Origin: Fomes fomentarius
Lineage: Eukaryota; Basidiomycota; Agaricomycetes; Polyporales; Polyporaceae
Direction of reading: 5' to 3'
Assembly: GCA_022606135.1 (NCBI GenBank)
Contig: JABYQN010000008.1
Span: 1,550,001-1,614,000 of the forward strand
DNA: 64,000 bases
The notes under the pieces were generated by a model. The model did no database searches and had not been told where the DNA came from. It saw nothing but the letters and a program-made list of their open reading frames with translations. The position numbers were made by a program, and so were the translations under genes. Positions within the stretch are counted from its first letter, which is position 1. Each line of letters starts with the position of its first letter. Below are positions 36,658 to 47,634 of this stretch, one piece after another.

Positions 36658-37546
36658 GAGTACTTACTTCGACCTGACTCGCACGATGAGTGGGACGTAC
36701 ACCGAACGCCATCATTATCCAGGCTTTCCTGTGAGTGTGCGGAGAGGAGGATGTAAGACAACATCGCGAAAGAGAGGGTTTCTCGCTATGGGGGACTGTT
36801 TGGCCATTGAGTTGGATCCTACGCCTGAATATCTACTTCCTGAAATATGGTAGGAGCCCCTATCTACGTGGCCAAGCTTCGACGATCGGATGCAATGGAG
36901 CTCATGCTGCTGGATGTCGCGGAGCGGCGTCAGGATGGAAGATGTGGACCGTAACTTCGCCGTTGGTCAATCGGATCTTCCGTTGCTCTGCTCGCATATT
37001 TGAGGTTGGCCAGCACACACAGCCACTCCTCTTCAAGAACATACACTACCAAAATATCGAGGGAAGGCATCTCGAAGTCGAAGCAAGCTGACAGCGCGGT
37101 CGCTTTGGGAAAGCTTGTGGAGGTGATTTGCGGTTCAGAACGGAGTTTGAGTGATCATCGACTGTTTCTCACCAGAGTGGTACCGCGACTGTTATTAAGG
37201 ACGGTTCGCATCCATCGCAGGCTAGATCGCAACCGTCATAGGTCATATCTTATCTGTCGCAAACCAGCCATGTCCAAGCAGCCCGTGCACGACGCGTTTT
37301 TTCGACGCTGAGCAGACTGGAGAGCATGACTTGTGTACCTTGAAACGCAATGTACATACACTCACCGTGCAAACCGTAGCAAGACACAAAATGCTTGTGT
37401 TGGAGTTGCGGGCTAGTATGTGATACCGCCTGAGTCGAATCTGCAATGTCAAAGAGTGCATACGCCGGCATGCCTAAAGATAGTCAGCCAGATGCCTTGG
37501 TTGTAGTACACACAGATATAGCAATAGTAAACCGGACATCCCGGGT
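36658..37546. other. spacer in duplication unit 1
   Basis: About 0.9 kb between copy C and the NOSIP pseudogene, homologous to 39816-40632. The short open frames are not shared between the two units, so I see no gene. It likely holds the DUF6533 promoter and the NOSIP 3' flank. Confidence 0.5.
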
Positions 37547-38065
37547 CTATCCTTGAAACGCGATGCCCTCCTTGGAGGTTTCGGCCAGGCCTCCCGCATC
37601 ATATCCTGTGCGTACGAGATAAATGAGTACCAAGTACAGCGATCACTCGCACCTTCTCTCGCAAGCTCGATGATCTCCTTATTCAACAAGCTTCACATGA
37701 CACGTCGCACACGATACACTGCTTCGCGGGCTTAACGGGAGTGTCTGTGCCCGCATGGCTTCATCACTTGACCAAACACACCTCGCGACTACGTTTCGCG
37801 CGGAGAAAGGGAACGCGCGGTGCATGAGCGAGTTATTTGACAGCTGCTTCTTACACGAAGAGCACATCGGTGGCTGTTCGTCGTCCTTCGGTGCGTTGTG
37901 TTTCGGATGGGACGTTGCTAACGCGTTCATTCGTTCGTATCGGAATTGTTTTAGGCGTAGGCACAATGTAAGACAATGCACCCGTTCTTTGCCATAGTCC
38001 AGCATCTTATACTCCGCATACGAGAATACTGCGGATGCGGTGTTGTTCTTGCTGTGTTAAGACAT
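37547..38065 (-). pseudogene. NOSIP-type RING ubiquitin ligase, pseudogene copy
   Basis: Collinear with the intact NOSIP gene at 40633-42131 but broken. The start region reads ATG TCT TAA where the intact gene has ATG ACG AAA, so the third codon is a stop. Exon 1 remains recognisable (NNTASSIFSYAEY counterpart). It then jumps, at about 37907-37911, directly to the part encoding APKDDEQPPMCSSCKKQLSN. Roughly 0.9 kb encoding the first RING/U-box-like module, the coiled coil and the KFDFDTS region is deleted. In the last exons a further deletion removes part of the RING (the HVTCNTC region), and the terminal exon is still readable up to the old stop at 37547. Confidence 0.85.
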
Positions 38066-38418
38066 TTATCACAGTGGTCTAGTCTGGTGTACCAGTCAAC
38101 ATGTTCCTAGTTCAACACGGTGAACGCAAGACCGTGACTGAAATAGCTGCCGACGGAGGTAGAAGATCGAAAGGGCAGCGGCAAGCTTAAGTCTGAGCCA
38201 GTGACGGTGAGAGACCAAGTGAGCACTGAGCACTGAAGCGCTAACGGTGGGGTCGGAACTCTAGTAACGCGTTCCTGGCTACCTCTACTTACGCCCTATT
38301 TGCCACAGTGCTACCTCTCCTGCCAGAGCCTAGTAGCTAAAGCCACTCCCATGCAATAAAACGTGATACATCAACATACGACCTCCTTTGCTGGGTGCTC
38401 ATACACGGAACAAGGGTG
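38066..38418. other. junction between the two duplication units
   Basis: About 350 bp containing the promoter region of the NOSIP pseudogene and the 3' flank of DUF6533 copy D. Sequence near 38195-38240 matches 42250-42295, and sequence after 38260 matches 35095 onward, so the unit boundary lies here. Confidence 0.55.
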
Positions 38419-39815
38419 CTAACCCTGTGAACTGAGGTCATCCGTAAGGTTTTCCAACACGACAGCGGAGTCTTCCCCTACATCTTGATTCACAAATACG
38501 AGGCGGGATGACAGATCTCCTTCGGTAGCCCCTGGTAGACGCTGTGTGTCGACACCACTGAGCAAGCTCTCATGCGTCCCAATAGCAAACTTTTTGAGAT
38601 TCAAGAGGAGATGCGATCCCTGGCGAATCCATCTGTGAGTATATGACATTGCATAAAGGTGTGTGCAAAGGCTTACTGCAAACGAGATGACCGCAAGGAC
38701 CCAACTAGTACCAATGTCAAACACCAGCATCGTCAAAGCACCACTTTTACTCACGGGTAGGTTACAGATGCGAGATCGTCTTTCTTCATTCGGGACATAG
38801 CAGCGCTCAACACCAGTGCGCCTGTAAATTATTAGCGTGACGCATATGTTGTGCGAAGGGTAGGTTGACGAACAAAATACGACAGCATACGCCCAAGTAC
38901 CATCCCTCACAAGAACTCTCAGAATAGACTGTCGTCCAAGATGGCCATGCGTCATGACCCATGTAGCGAACTTGACGAGGGTCAATGCGAACAGGATCGT
39001 CTCAAACGCCAGTGCCAGAATCCTGATCGGAAAGTCATCGAGCCATTCACGGTGCATCTAGACCAGGAGCGGAATAGCTAACCAGATCAAAGAAAATGTT
39101 ATTGGCGTGGAATCCACGATGCATGATGGCGGAGTGAACTCCATCATGGGTATAGAGACTGAAAGAAGCACGCATAGCCCCGCAACATATGCTAAGAACA
39201 GAGCTACGAGAACCGTGAGCATAACACGATCGCGGTTGAACATAGCGTAGACTGCCAGGTGATCCCGGAACACATCATTAGGAAGAGAATTAGAGTGCTG
39301 TCCCAAGCACATACCTCGAAGAACCAGGACGACATCGACAGCGACTGTCAGAGATAACGTCACGATGGCGTCGTAGGCAACCAATGCTCTGCATAGGCCA
39401 AGGTGCCAAGTTCCGGTCGGACCAACGAAGAACGCTTCTGCGAGTACAGCCCTGGAAGAATAACAAGATCACAATCAAACACAATCATGCAGGTGGATGT
39501 AGCAATTGGGCCGCTCACCCCATTGCGAGATATGGCATATGGCGGATGATTAGATACAGACATTTCATCGCGTTACGCCCCGGGGTCCTGGTACAAGTTG
39601 GTCGATCGGAGGTGAGAAGTCGTCAGCAAACGTACCGCCATATGTATTCGACCTACACGTCGATTGCCTTTCGTATTTAGTGGTCATAGTAAAAGACGTA
39701 CACATTGGAAATGGAATGGACCGCTCACCTCGGTGCTGATGTTGAGTAGCATGTCCCAGACGAGGAACATCGTCGCAGAGCAAGTGGCTTGTAATATTAC
39801 TAATGGATGAAGCAT
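38419..39815 (-). CDS. DUF6533 multi-pass membrane protein, copy D
   Basis: Nine exons, every junction in phase: 39815-39729, 39652-39636 (17 nt, VEYIW), 39587-39519, 39451-39315, 39251-39083, 39022-38874, 38821-38755, 38704-38677 (28 nt) and 38619-38419, giving 307 aa. DUF6533 core: SATMFLVWDMLLNISTE, VEYIWRTPGRNAMKCLYLII, RHMPYLAMG. Later helices: IVTLSLTVAVDVVLVLR, RVMLTVLVALFLAYVAGLCV, LALAFETILFALTLVKFATW and SWVLAVISFAG. The hydrophilic C-terminus is SHLLLNLKKFAIGTHESLLS followed by about 50 acidic residues. Likely in the plasma membrane or another internal membrane, with unknown activity. Paralogue of copy C. The start is the first in-frame ATG; an extra 5' exon cannot be excluded. Confidence 0.87.
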
Positions 39816-40632
39816 GAGTACTCCAACCTTTACTCGCATGATGAGTAGGACATACCACGAGCGTCAATATCATCGGGCCTTCCGTGTGAGCGCGCAGAGA
39901 GAATGTACGACAGCATCGCGCAGAGAGATTTTCTCGACAGTATGGAGGAGGATCGCAACTGAGGTGGCACCGATGCCTGGATATATACTTCCTAAAATAT
40001 GGTGGGAGCCCCGATCTACGTGGTCAAACTTAGTCGATCGGATGCGATGGAGCTTATGCTGCTGCATGTAGCGGCGTTAGACTGATGATGTAGACAGTAA
40101 GTTCGCCGTTGGTCAATCGGATCTTCTGTTGCTCTGCTCGCGTAGTTGAGGCTGGCCAGCACGCACGGCCACTTCTCTTCATACACTACCAGTATATTGA
40201 AGAAGGCGTCTCGAAGCCGAGGCAAGCTGACAACTTGCGGTTCAGAGAGTCCGAGTGATCATCGACTATTCCTTGCCAAAGTGGTGCTGCGACTGTCATG
40301 AAGGACAGATCGCAACCGTCACAGGCTAGAACGCAACCATCGTAGGTCAATCGCATCTGTCACATACCAGCCATGTTCAAACAGCCCGTGCACGACGCGT
40401 CATGACGTTGAGTGTACTTGAGAGCATCTTTGATCGTGTACATAGTGCTAGTCACGAAATGCTTGTCTTGGACTTGTGGTCGAGGCTTGAGTGTGTGATA
40501 CCACCCGAGTCGAATCTACAATTTGAAGCGTGCATACGCCGGCGTAGAGGTGAAGGTGTCGAAACGTTCGGCCAAATGCCTTGATTGAAGTACAGACAGA
40601 TATGGCAGTAGCAACCCGCAAGCCCGCCGGGT
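39816..40632. other. spacer in duplication unit 2
   Basis: About 0.8 kb between DUF6533 copy D and the NOSIP stop, homologous to 36658-37546. No gene is supported. Confidence 0.5.
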
Positions 40633-42131
40633 CTATCCTTGGAACGCGATGCCTTTCTTGGAGGTTTCTGCTAGGCCTCCCGCAGCATATCCCGTGCCTA
40701 CGAGATGAATGAATGAGTATTAAGTACACCACGAGAACGATCACTCGCACCTTCTCTCGCGAGCTCGATGATCTCCTTGTCAGCAAGCTTCACGTCGCAC
40801 ACGATGCACTGCTTCGCGGGCTTGACGAGAGTGTCTGTGCACGTGTTGCAAGTGACGTGCCCGCACGGCTTCATCACTTGACCAAACATACCTCGTAAGC
40901 CTGGAGACTACGTTCAACGCGGAGAAGGGCACGTACGATGCATGAGCGAGTTGTTTGACAGCTGCTTCTTACACGACGGGCACATCGGTGTCTGCTCATC
41001 GTCCTTCGGCGCTTTGTGTTTCGGGTCGGGCGTCGCGTTTCCATCCTGCGTAGCTGGAGTAGACTGGACGGACTTCGAAGGCAGCGCGGGGGGGCTCGTG
41101 TCAAAGGTCCACTTGACAGGAATGAAGTGCTTCCGTCTATCCACCAAGTCCCCACGCGTCAACCCAGGACACATAGACTTCAAAGAGCGCATACACGTAC
41201 GAGAGGGGATGCGCGGGGTTCCCTCCATGGCACGTCGTCTGGAGCTTGACGTCCGCGAGCGACGTCGGTGGGCCAGTCGAAGTGTATGTCGGGGTGAGCG
41301 ACGGGAGCCAGAAATCCGGGAGCTTGCTCTTTAGTGCCTCCGCCTGTTCCCTCTCGATCTGTCGGAGAGCTGCCTCTTCCGCCTCCTGGGTGAGCGCCTC
41401 AACTGCGCTCGTGTCGAAGTCGAACTTCCGCTTGGTCCCGCGCGCTATTCCGGACAGATAGCATCAGAGAGGGTACATGAACGAAGGACAGTGGACGGAC
41501 AGAGTGGATGATAGGTCGAGGGTGTGGATAGGGAGAATCAGGAGTCAATATTCAATACGTACGTTCTGACGAGTCTAGAGCAGATGATGTCGAGATTCTT
41601 GACGTCGCCGCGAGTCCGAGCTGGCCCTTCTCAAACTCGCGCAAGACACGCTCTCTTGCGGCCTCCCGCGCGCGTCCCCGCTCCTCCTCCGCCTCTTTCT
41701 TCATAGCCTCCAGCCGGACCTTCTGTCGTTTGATGTCATTGATTTGCGACACTGGTCGTTCATGTCAGCTCCTACTCCCACAACCTTCACAGTGTAACAA
41801 AGTGACTGGATACGATGGCCGGTGGGCGCAGATGAATGGCGACAAGAGGTATAACAACGTACCGAGATCCGTCAGAGCACACTCTTTACAAAAAAGGTGG
41901 CCCTTTTGGCACGCCACGGGGTCGCGCGCGCGTTGAAGACACAGCGCACACGCGTCGAAGCGGCGCATCGACTCATTCCCTAGACGTTGCTAGCGCGTTC
42001 ATTCGTTCGTCTCGTGAGCGTTGTAGGCGCAATGCAAGCCAACGCACCCGTTTTGTGCCATAGTCCAGCTTCTTGTACTCCGCGTACGAGAATATCGAGG
42101 ATGCGGTGTTGTTCTTGCTGTGTTTCGTCAT
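40633..42131 (-). CDS. NOSIP-type E3 ubiquitin ligase (RING/U-box)
   Basis: Homologue of nitric oxide synthase-interacting protein, a nuclear U-box-like E3 ligase also linked to spliceosomes. It starts MTKHSKNNTASSIFSYAEYK (42131). The first zinc module is RRFDACALCLQRARDPVACQ then GHLFCKEC. A charged coiled coil follows (DIKRQKVRLEAMKKEAEEER, EFEKGQLGLAA), then KRKFDFDTSAVEALTQEAEE and LPDFWLPSLTPTY. The second module is CPSCKKQLSNNSLMH, PCGHVTCNTCTDTLVKPAKQ then CIVC, and it ends ETSKKGIAFQG. Exons 3-7 are 41751-41563, 41444-41201, 41136-40937, 40891-40751 and 40697-40633, all in phase. Exon 2 ends at 41863; its 5' splice to exon 1 has two possible solutions. Length about 343 aa. It is the intact member of a duplicated pair. 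Confidence 0.92.
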
Positions 42132-42627
42132 TTATCACAGTTGTCTAGTGTACCTGTCAACACGTTCGTATTTCGAGACGGTGAATGCAAGAATGGGCTA
42201 GGTGCCGACAGAGGTATGAGAGATCGAGAAGGCAACGGCAAGTCTGAGCCAGTGACGGTGAGAGACGAAGTGTACTACAGCACTGAAGCGCTCACGGTGC
42301 ATGATCTTCGAATTCTCAAATTCACAGCAACCCCACTTTCCAAAAAGATTCGCAATGCATTACATGCTACGTAGCTACCAGGAGCGCGGAGCAGCAGGTA
42401 AATATTACAGAGGATGGAGTCATTACAGTGTCATGAAACTATGTCGTGCGTACTGTGACAACAAACAACATCGCGCACTGGAGCAGGGTTCGGTCGTGCA
42501 CGAGAAAAGCAGAAAACGGAAAGGTGATGCGCAGAGGGGATGAGTTGAATCCATACGCTGTGATAGCGATGTTCGTTAACCTCGAACCAGATAGCCCGAA
42601 GTACTTGTTTGAAGTGCTCGAGGTGCT
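42132..42627. other. NOSIP promoter and convergent flank
   Basis: About 500 bp upstream of NOSIP; the part to about 42300 is duplicated at 38066-38240. The remainder is the 3' flank of the gene ending at 42628. No coding signal. Confidence 0.45.
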
Positions 42628-44362
42628 TCAGATGCGCCCTACGACGAGCCCGAAACCGCATAACGCACCGACAAGCGCGAGGCCGAGGCCGAGTGTGTAC
42701 CCAAATCTACGACCTGTACCCGTGCCCTTTCCCTGCGTCCGTGTCCGCGTAGGACCTGCAGAAAACTGCAACCCAATTGAACGCGCCACACGGGAACGCA
42801 GGGCACCAAGCAGCGAAAACGAGAAGACGACAAGGGAAGGGATGTGCAAGGGGTCGAATGAAGCAGAGCCGCACGGAGGCGAGAAGGGCGTGTTTTCGGT
42901 GTCCTCGGGATCGAGCGGAGTCGTGTCAGAAGACTCCTCTCTCCCAAGTGTCGACAGGGAGGAGAGCTGGGTGGGCCCATGTGCGGGCTCAGACCGTCTT
43001 CGTCGACGTAAATGGAGCGCGACTTCTTGCGAGAGCGAGCCCTCCCACTGCGCCTCCCAGGCTTGCTTATCCCACCTGGCGTCGTCCCTCTGGGTCTCCT
43101 GACTTCTGCTGATACCTGGACGAGAGTTCGTGATGATACGGTTCTTCATCGAGTCTGTGCTCCATTGAACACGCTCCACTGCGCGCTCAACTTCGCGCCA
43201 ACGAAGGAAGCGCGAAGCCGCTTCTGATCGGAGTGTGCTGAGGACACTTGGAGTGCGGAAGAGTCCCGAGCGAAGAGCATCGATGGACGTGGGCCGGAAG
43301 GAGGAAAGATGTGAAGCAGAAGCTCGACGAGCCCGGTCGCGTAAATGAGACGACACTGTAGACGGATGAGATGATGGTAGCAGGATGATGGGGATGTGTG
43401 CGCTGAGTGACTCGATGAGAGCTTTCGCACATGGAGACGATGTCGCTGCAAAGGAAGCGTTAGGAACAACCAGTGACAGACAGGTGGGAACTTACTAGGT
43501 GATGCAGAAAAGATCAAAGCCGTGTACAGTGGAGAGCAAGACGACGAAAGCAGGTGTGCAAGTGTACCACTTGGTGGATATTCTTGACTGAGTATATCTA
43601 GTACTTCACGGAATGGTGAATGAATTACGGGAAGGACGCGCTCCACAACGTCCTCAGACTAGACATACAGTAAGCTCTTGTACGTGGAGAGTTGGAGGGG
43701 AATCATACCTCAGAAGAAAGATCATAGGGAGGAAGCTCCACAATCTCGACATTGCGTGCAGGCTCGACGTATTCAAGACCATGCCTGTCTCTGTGCTCGA
43801 CCCAATCTGTCGACACATGCAGGACTGCTTTCCGCTTGCCACGACCACTCTGACTTTCGTTCCGAGCCTCCTCCCATATACCAACCTCGACCACATCTTC
43901 GTTATCGTCCACGAGTTGCGAAGCGATAGCGCTCATGTCTGAACCCTTCGGCCCAAGTAGTAATAATCGCAAATCACCCAGAGTCTGACCATGCACCGTA
44001 GGTCGCCTTGAGGGCGACGGAAGAGTGAGCGAGGGGATCACCAAACCGCTCGTTGAGTCGCCCAATCCATCTTCGTCTCCCGCGGAGTGGTGGGCTGGAT
44101 GCGGCGGCGAAGTCGGGCCGGACGAGAAGAGGAATGAGGAGCCGACAGAAGGGAACGATGAGACCGAGTCTCCTGAAGGGCTGCCTGGCTCGGACTGGAA
44201 CGCGCTATGAGGTGAAGAAGGTCGGAAGGGCGAATGGGACTCCCGGTGGTCGTCGTGTAAGGGTCCGGTGGACGCCTCGGAGAGGAGGGCCATGTCGAGG
44301 TGTCGTAGGCCGCGAATGGTGGATGCGCTGGTGCTTGGCTCATGCTCGTGTTGCGACTCCAT
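42628..44362 (-). CDS. unknown C-terminally anchored protein with P-loop-like segment
   Basis: Three exons join in phase: 44362-43709, 43658-43496 and 43445-42628, giving 544 aa. The first 140 residues are Ser/Pro-rich and disordered. A compact domain begins LGDLRLLLLGPKGSDMSAIA, shaped like a GTPase beta1/P-loop but without the Lys-Ser/Thr pair of a Walker A motif. It continues with VEVGIWEEARNE, STDWVEHRDRHGLE, NVEIVELPPYD and HSPFREV, then PLYTALIF and AHIPIILLP. The C-terminus has hydrophobic SLVVFSFSLLGALR and a final helix YTLGLGLALVGALCGFGLVV, like a tail anchor. I believe similar proteins exist in other Agaricomycetes but know no function. ATG at 44362 was chosen; the frame stays open to another at 44419. 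Confidence 0.78.
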
Positions 44363-44855
44363 CGCGCTGAGCGAAGACTCAAATCTATTTACGCGTGAGT
44401 TACTGGGTTGCCAATGCATCTACTGTCGTCGGCATACCGTACTCAGGCTTCCGATCTCAGGACAGTCTGCACTGCACCAGCCGTGGTTGTTGAGATGTCG
44501 AGCGTATCCAATGCGCCTCGTGTGTTCTGCGTTGCTGGAGTGAAAGCACGGCAAGAGGAGGTGGTGGTCGCAGAGAGAGGATTGTCGGACGAGAACGCAG
44601 ATCACTGAATTTGGACAAGAGCAACGAGCTAGCACGCCACCTGATTGAGTCCACACGATAAATCTAATCTGATAACTGCGAGCAAACCGTCTACTGTATC
44701 CTCAGCACGTGAACACGACGCGCTACACGGGCGCCCGAACGCGCCTCAGCAACCACTGGAACGAAACCTTCCTTTCGTCCGCCATCTGACCATACCCCCC
44801 TTCGCCATCGATCTCTCCAAATTGCCTCAGTGAAGGGGGTTTATGTCCGTGTAGT
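44363..44855. promoter_or_regulatory. divergent promoter, tail-anchored gene / PIF1
   Basis: 493 bp between two opposing starts. It holds both promoters; I see no clear TATA box and no gene. Confidence 0.45.
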
Positions 44856-47120
44856 ATGACGAGGAGCGCAGTACCGATCACGACTACGACGAACAAGAAA
44901 CGGAAGTCAACCGGTGGTTTGGACTCGACCAAGAATGGCGCGGACGCGAGCAACAAGCGACGAAAGACCTTGGACGCGTTCTTCTCGCCTCAAGTGACTC
45001 AGTCCGTCGTTGCTAAGGATAAGGATAGCAAGGGCTTGCGCGAAACCATCAGCCTCAATAAAGAGCAGAGTAGGGTCTTGCAGATGGCTGTGAACGAGGG
45101 GAAGAATGTGTTCTTCACTGGGGCCGCAGGTGAGCTATCGCTGTCAAACAGATGTACAAATCTACGCGCATTGGGAGCTCCTCAACCCGCACCCTGAGCT
45201 TGGAGTAATCAGGAATGGTCGCATGCCGGACTGGAAGATTGACTCCAGGCTGCTCATAGGTTCTGGCAAATCCCTGCTCCTTCGCGCTATCATAGCTGCC
45301 CTTGGAAGAAAGTACTCAAAGAACATATCGGTTGTCTCCGTGACGGCAAGCACCGGAATGGCAGCTTCCAACATTGGAGGTGAGTACCTCGTTCTATAAT
45401 GTTTGGCCTTAACTCACCATTGCAAAGGTATGACCATCCACTCCTGGGGCGCGGTAACCCCAGGCATGCACAATATCGACAGGCAGATCAGTTGCATCAA
45501 GACTTGCAAGCCTGCATTCAAGCGCTGGAAGGACACGAAGGTACTCGTCATTGACGAAGGTCAGCCATTTATGAAATCCTGATCTCTCGTGTTTGACTCA
45601 ATAACCGGCTAGTATCAATGGTGGACGGTTACTTGTTCGACACGCTCGCGAAGCTAGCTGAACAGCTGCGAAACAAGAGGACGGATAGACCTTTTGGTGG
45701 CATACAGGTATATGTTACGGTGCAATCCATGGACCTTGGTAATCATCCTGAACCTGCATTCCTAGCTTGTCGTCACAGGAGACTTCTTCCAGTTGCCCCC
45801 CGTCACAAAGTCTGGGGAGGAGCCATTCTTCGCATTTGAGAGCGAAGCCTGGAAGCAATGCATCGAGCATACTGTGACGCTCACCCAAGTCTACAGGCAG
45901 AAAGACACCCGTGCGTGCCTTCCCGGCGCTCTTGTCCCTTCTCTGACGAACACGCGGATTAGAATTCGTCGAGCTTCTGTACGAGCTCCGAAAGGGGACC
46001 ATCTCGCCTTCCGCCCAGCAAACCTTCACCAAATTGTCTCGTCCGTTACCACCACTGCCTTCCGGTATCCTTCCCACCGAGCTCTATCCCCTTCGTGCTC
46101 AAGTCGAGCGCGCGAACACGACACGGCTCGCCGCCCTCTCTGGCGATGTGCACGCATACACCGCGCGTGACACCGGCACCCACCAGAAGGTACTTGACCA
46201 TATGGTCGTGCCCTCGCGACTTGCTTTCAAGGTCGACGCGCAAGTGATGCTCGTCAAGAACGTCGACGAGCAGCTTGTGAACGGCGCTGTCGGTCGTGTG
46301 CTCGGCTTCTACACCATCGCTGACTGCCAAGCGAGCACCGGGCTGCCTGCATCGCCGGAGAAGGGTGTGAATTTGCCTAGTAGTTCAGTCAGCACGAAAG
46401 GAAGGCCTGCATCTTCATATGCAGCAAGTTCGCAGGAGTCGACTGCGAGCAGCCCGAAGGCCAACGGTGCTGTGCGCAATGTTCAGGTAGGGACTGATGG
46501 GCGAACCCCGATCGCCCTGTTTGGGAGGACCTCTGCCGACAAGGAAAATGTCGGGCCCATAACCGTGCTGAAGACGGAGAAAGACGTAAGGCCCACCATG
46601 GGCACGCCGTCATTGAAGGGCAAGGCGAAGGACGAAGAGCTTTATCCTTTAGTCGAGTTCCGCACCCAGCAGGGCACGGAGATCGTCCTCGTCGTACGTG
46701 ACGAGTTCCGCGTGGAAGATAACGAGGGCAAACTGCTCGCGCGCCGCGTGCAGGTGCGTCCGTTCGTCTGTGTCATGTCTGAGTCGCGTCTGGACGTGGA
46801 GCTGATGTATGCGTTGGGCTCCAGCTCCCGCTTGTGCTCGCGTGGGCGATGTCGATACACAAGAGCCAGGGGCAGACGATCCAGCATGTAAAGATCGACT
46901 TGCGGAGCGTGTTCGAGAAGGGACAAAGTTATGTTGCCCTTTCTCGTGCCTCTTCGCCGGAAGGACTGCAGGTCCTCGGCTTTGACCCGAAGAAGGTGGG
47001 TTTCGCTTTGCTCCAAGTCCTGGTCTGAATGTCGTGACATTGACCTCATCGCAGGTCAAGGCGCATCCGAAGGTGATTGCATGGAGCGCCACCTTGGAGG
47101 AGGTGGCTGCCCGTACGTGA
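44856..47120 (+). CDS. pif1: PIF1-family 5'-3' DNA helicase
   Basis: ATP-dependent 5'-3' helicase that acts in mitochondrial DNA maintenance, telomerase control and G-quadruplex replication. Eight exons join in phase: 44856-45129, 45260-45379, 45428-45559, 45613-45707, 45766-45910, 45963-46753, 46825-46995 and 47055-47120, giving 597 aa. Motifs: Walker A FFTGAAGSGKS (split by intron 1), [19 protein letters not shown], Walker [39 protein letters not shown], and helicase motifs [16 protein letters not shown] and QSYVALSRA. The N-terminus has a basic nuclear-type signal and a PIP-like DAFF motif. An insert of about 95 residues, Ser/Pro-rich, interrupts the region between AVGRVLGFY and LYPLVEF. 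No clear mitochondrial presequence. Confidence 0.93.
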
Positions 47121-47634
47121 AAGGTCCAGCGCAGGACGCTGCAAGATCATGGTACATTATCGCGGACATGACGAGGACTTACAACACGTCCTATAGCAAT
47201 ATCAATATGCAGACATAATGCGTACTATACAACAATGCATGAGTGCTGCATACAAGAACCAATGTATTCTGATTGATACCATTAAAGAAACACTGACATG
47301 TGGCGGAGAATCAAGGCTTTGCAGTCCTACGGGCCTATGCATTATGGTGCTCCAATGCGCCACAATATAGCGTTTCAAGTGTTTCAGCAGCCCGCCGCCG
47401 CGCCGCCCCAACCCTAGCCGGCGGATACAGAACCCGTCACATTTGAGGCTATAGGCGGTATTTGCGCCGCCTCGCGGGCATCGTGCCACGACACAACCCC
47501 ATCGACTCATGCCGGTTGCCGTTGGGGTCACTGTGTATATAAACGATTCAAGGAGACAGCGAAGAGGTAGGCACTCATTCACCTCACCACATCAATCCTC
47601 GTAGAACGTCCACTTCCTTCGCTGCCTGTTCATC
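47121..47634 (+). promoter_or_regulatory. promoter of orphan paralogue 2, TATA box
   Basis: 514 bp. A TATA box (TATATAAA) lies at 47536-47543, about 95 bp before the ATG at 47635, comparable to paralogue 1. The left part is the PIF1 3' UTR. Confidence 0.55.

Larger units (their letters stand above)
35070..42300. repeat. tandem segmental duplication (NOSIP + DUF6533 block)
   Basis: Unit 1 is about 35070-38270 and unit 2 about 38270-42300. Read on the minus strand, each unit is a NOSIP gene followed by a DUF6533 gene. DUF6533 stop codons are 3155 bp apart and starts 3158 bp apart, so the gene part is nearly collinear. Homology extends through spacers: the GCCAGTGACGGTGAGAGAC motif lies upstream of both NOSIP copies, and ACGGAACAAGGGTGCTAACC lies at both DUF6533 ends. 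Unit 1 is about 0.9 kb shorter because the NOSIP copy lost its middle. Divergence within exons appears moderate, so the duplication is not brand new. Confidence 0.85.

Noticed and set aside
36661..37540. Short plus-strand frames in the duplication spacers
   Set aside because: The homologous spacer in the other unit does not preserve the same frames, so they are not under coding constraint.
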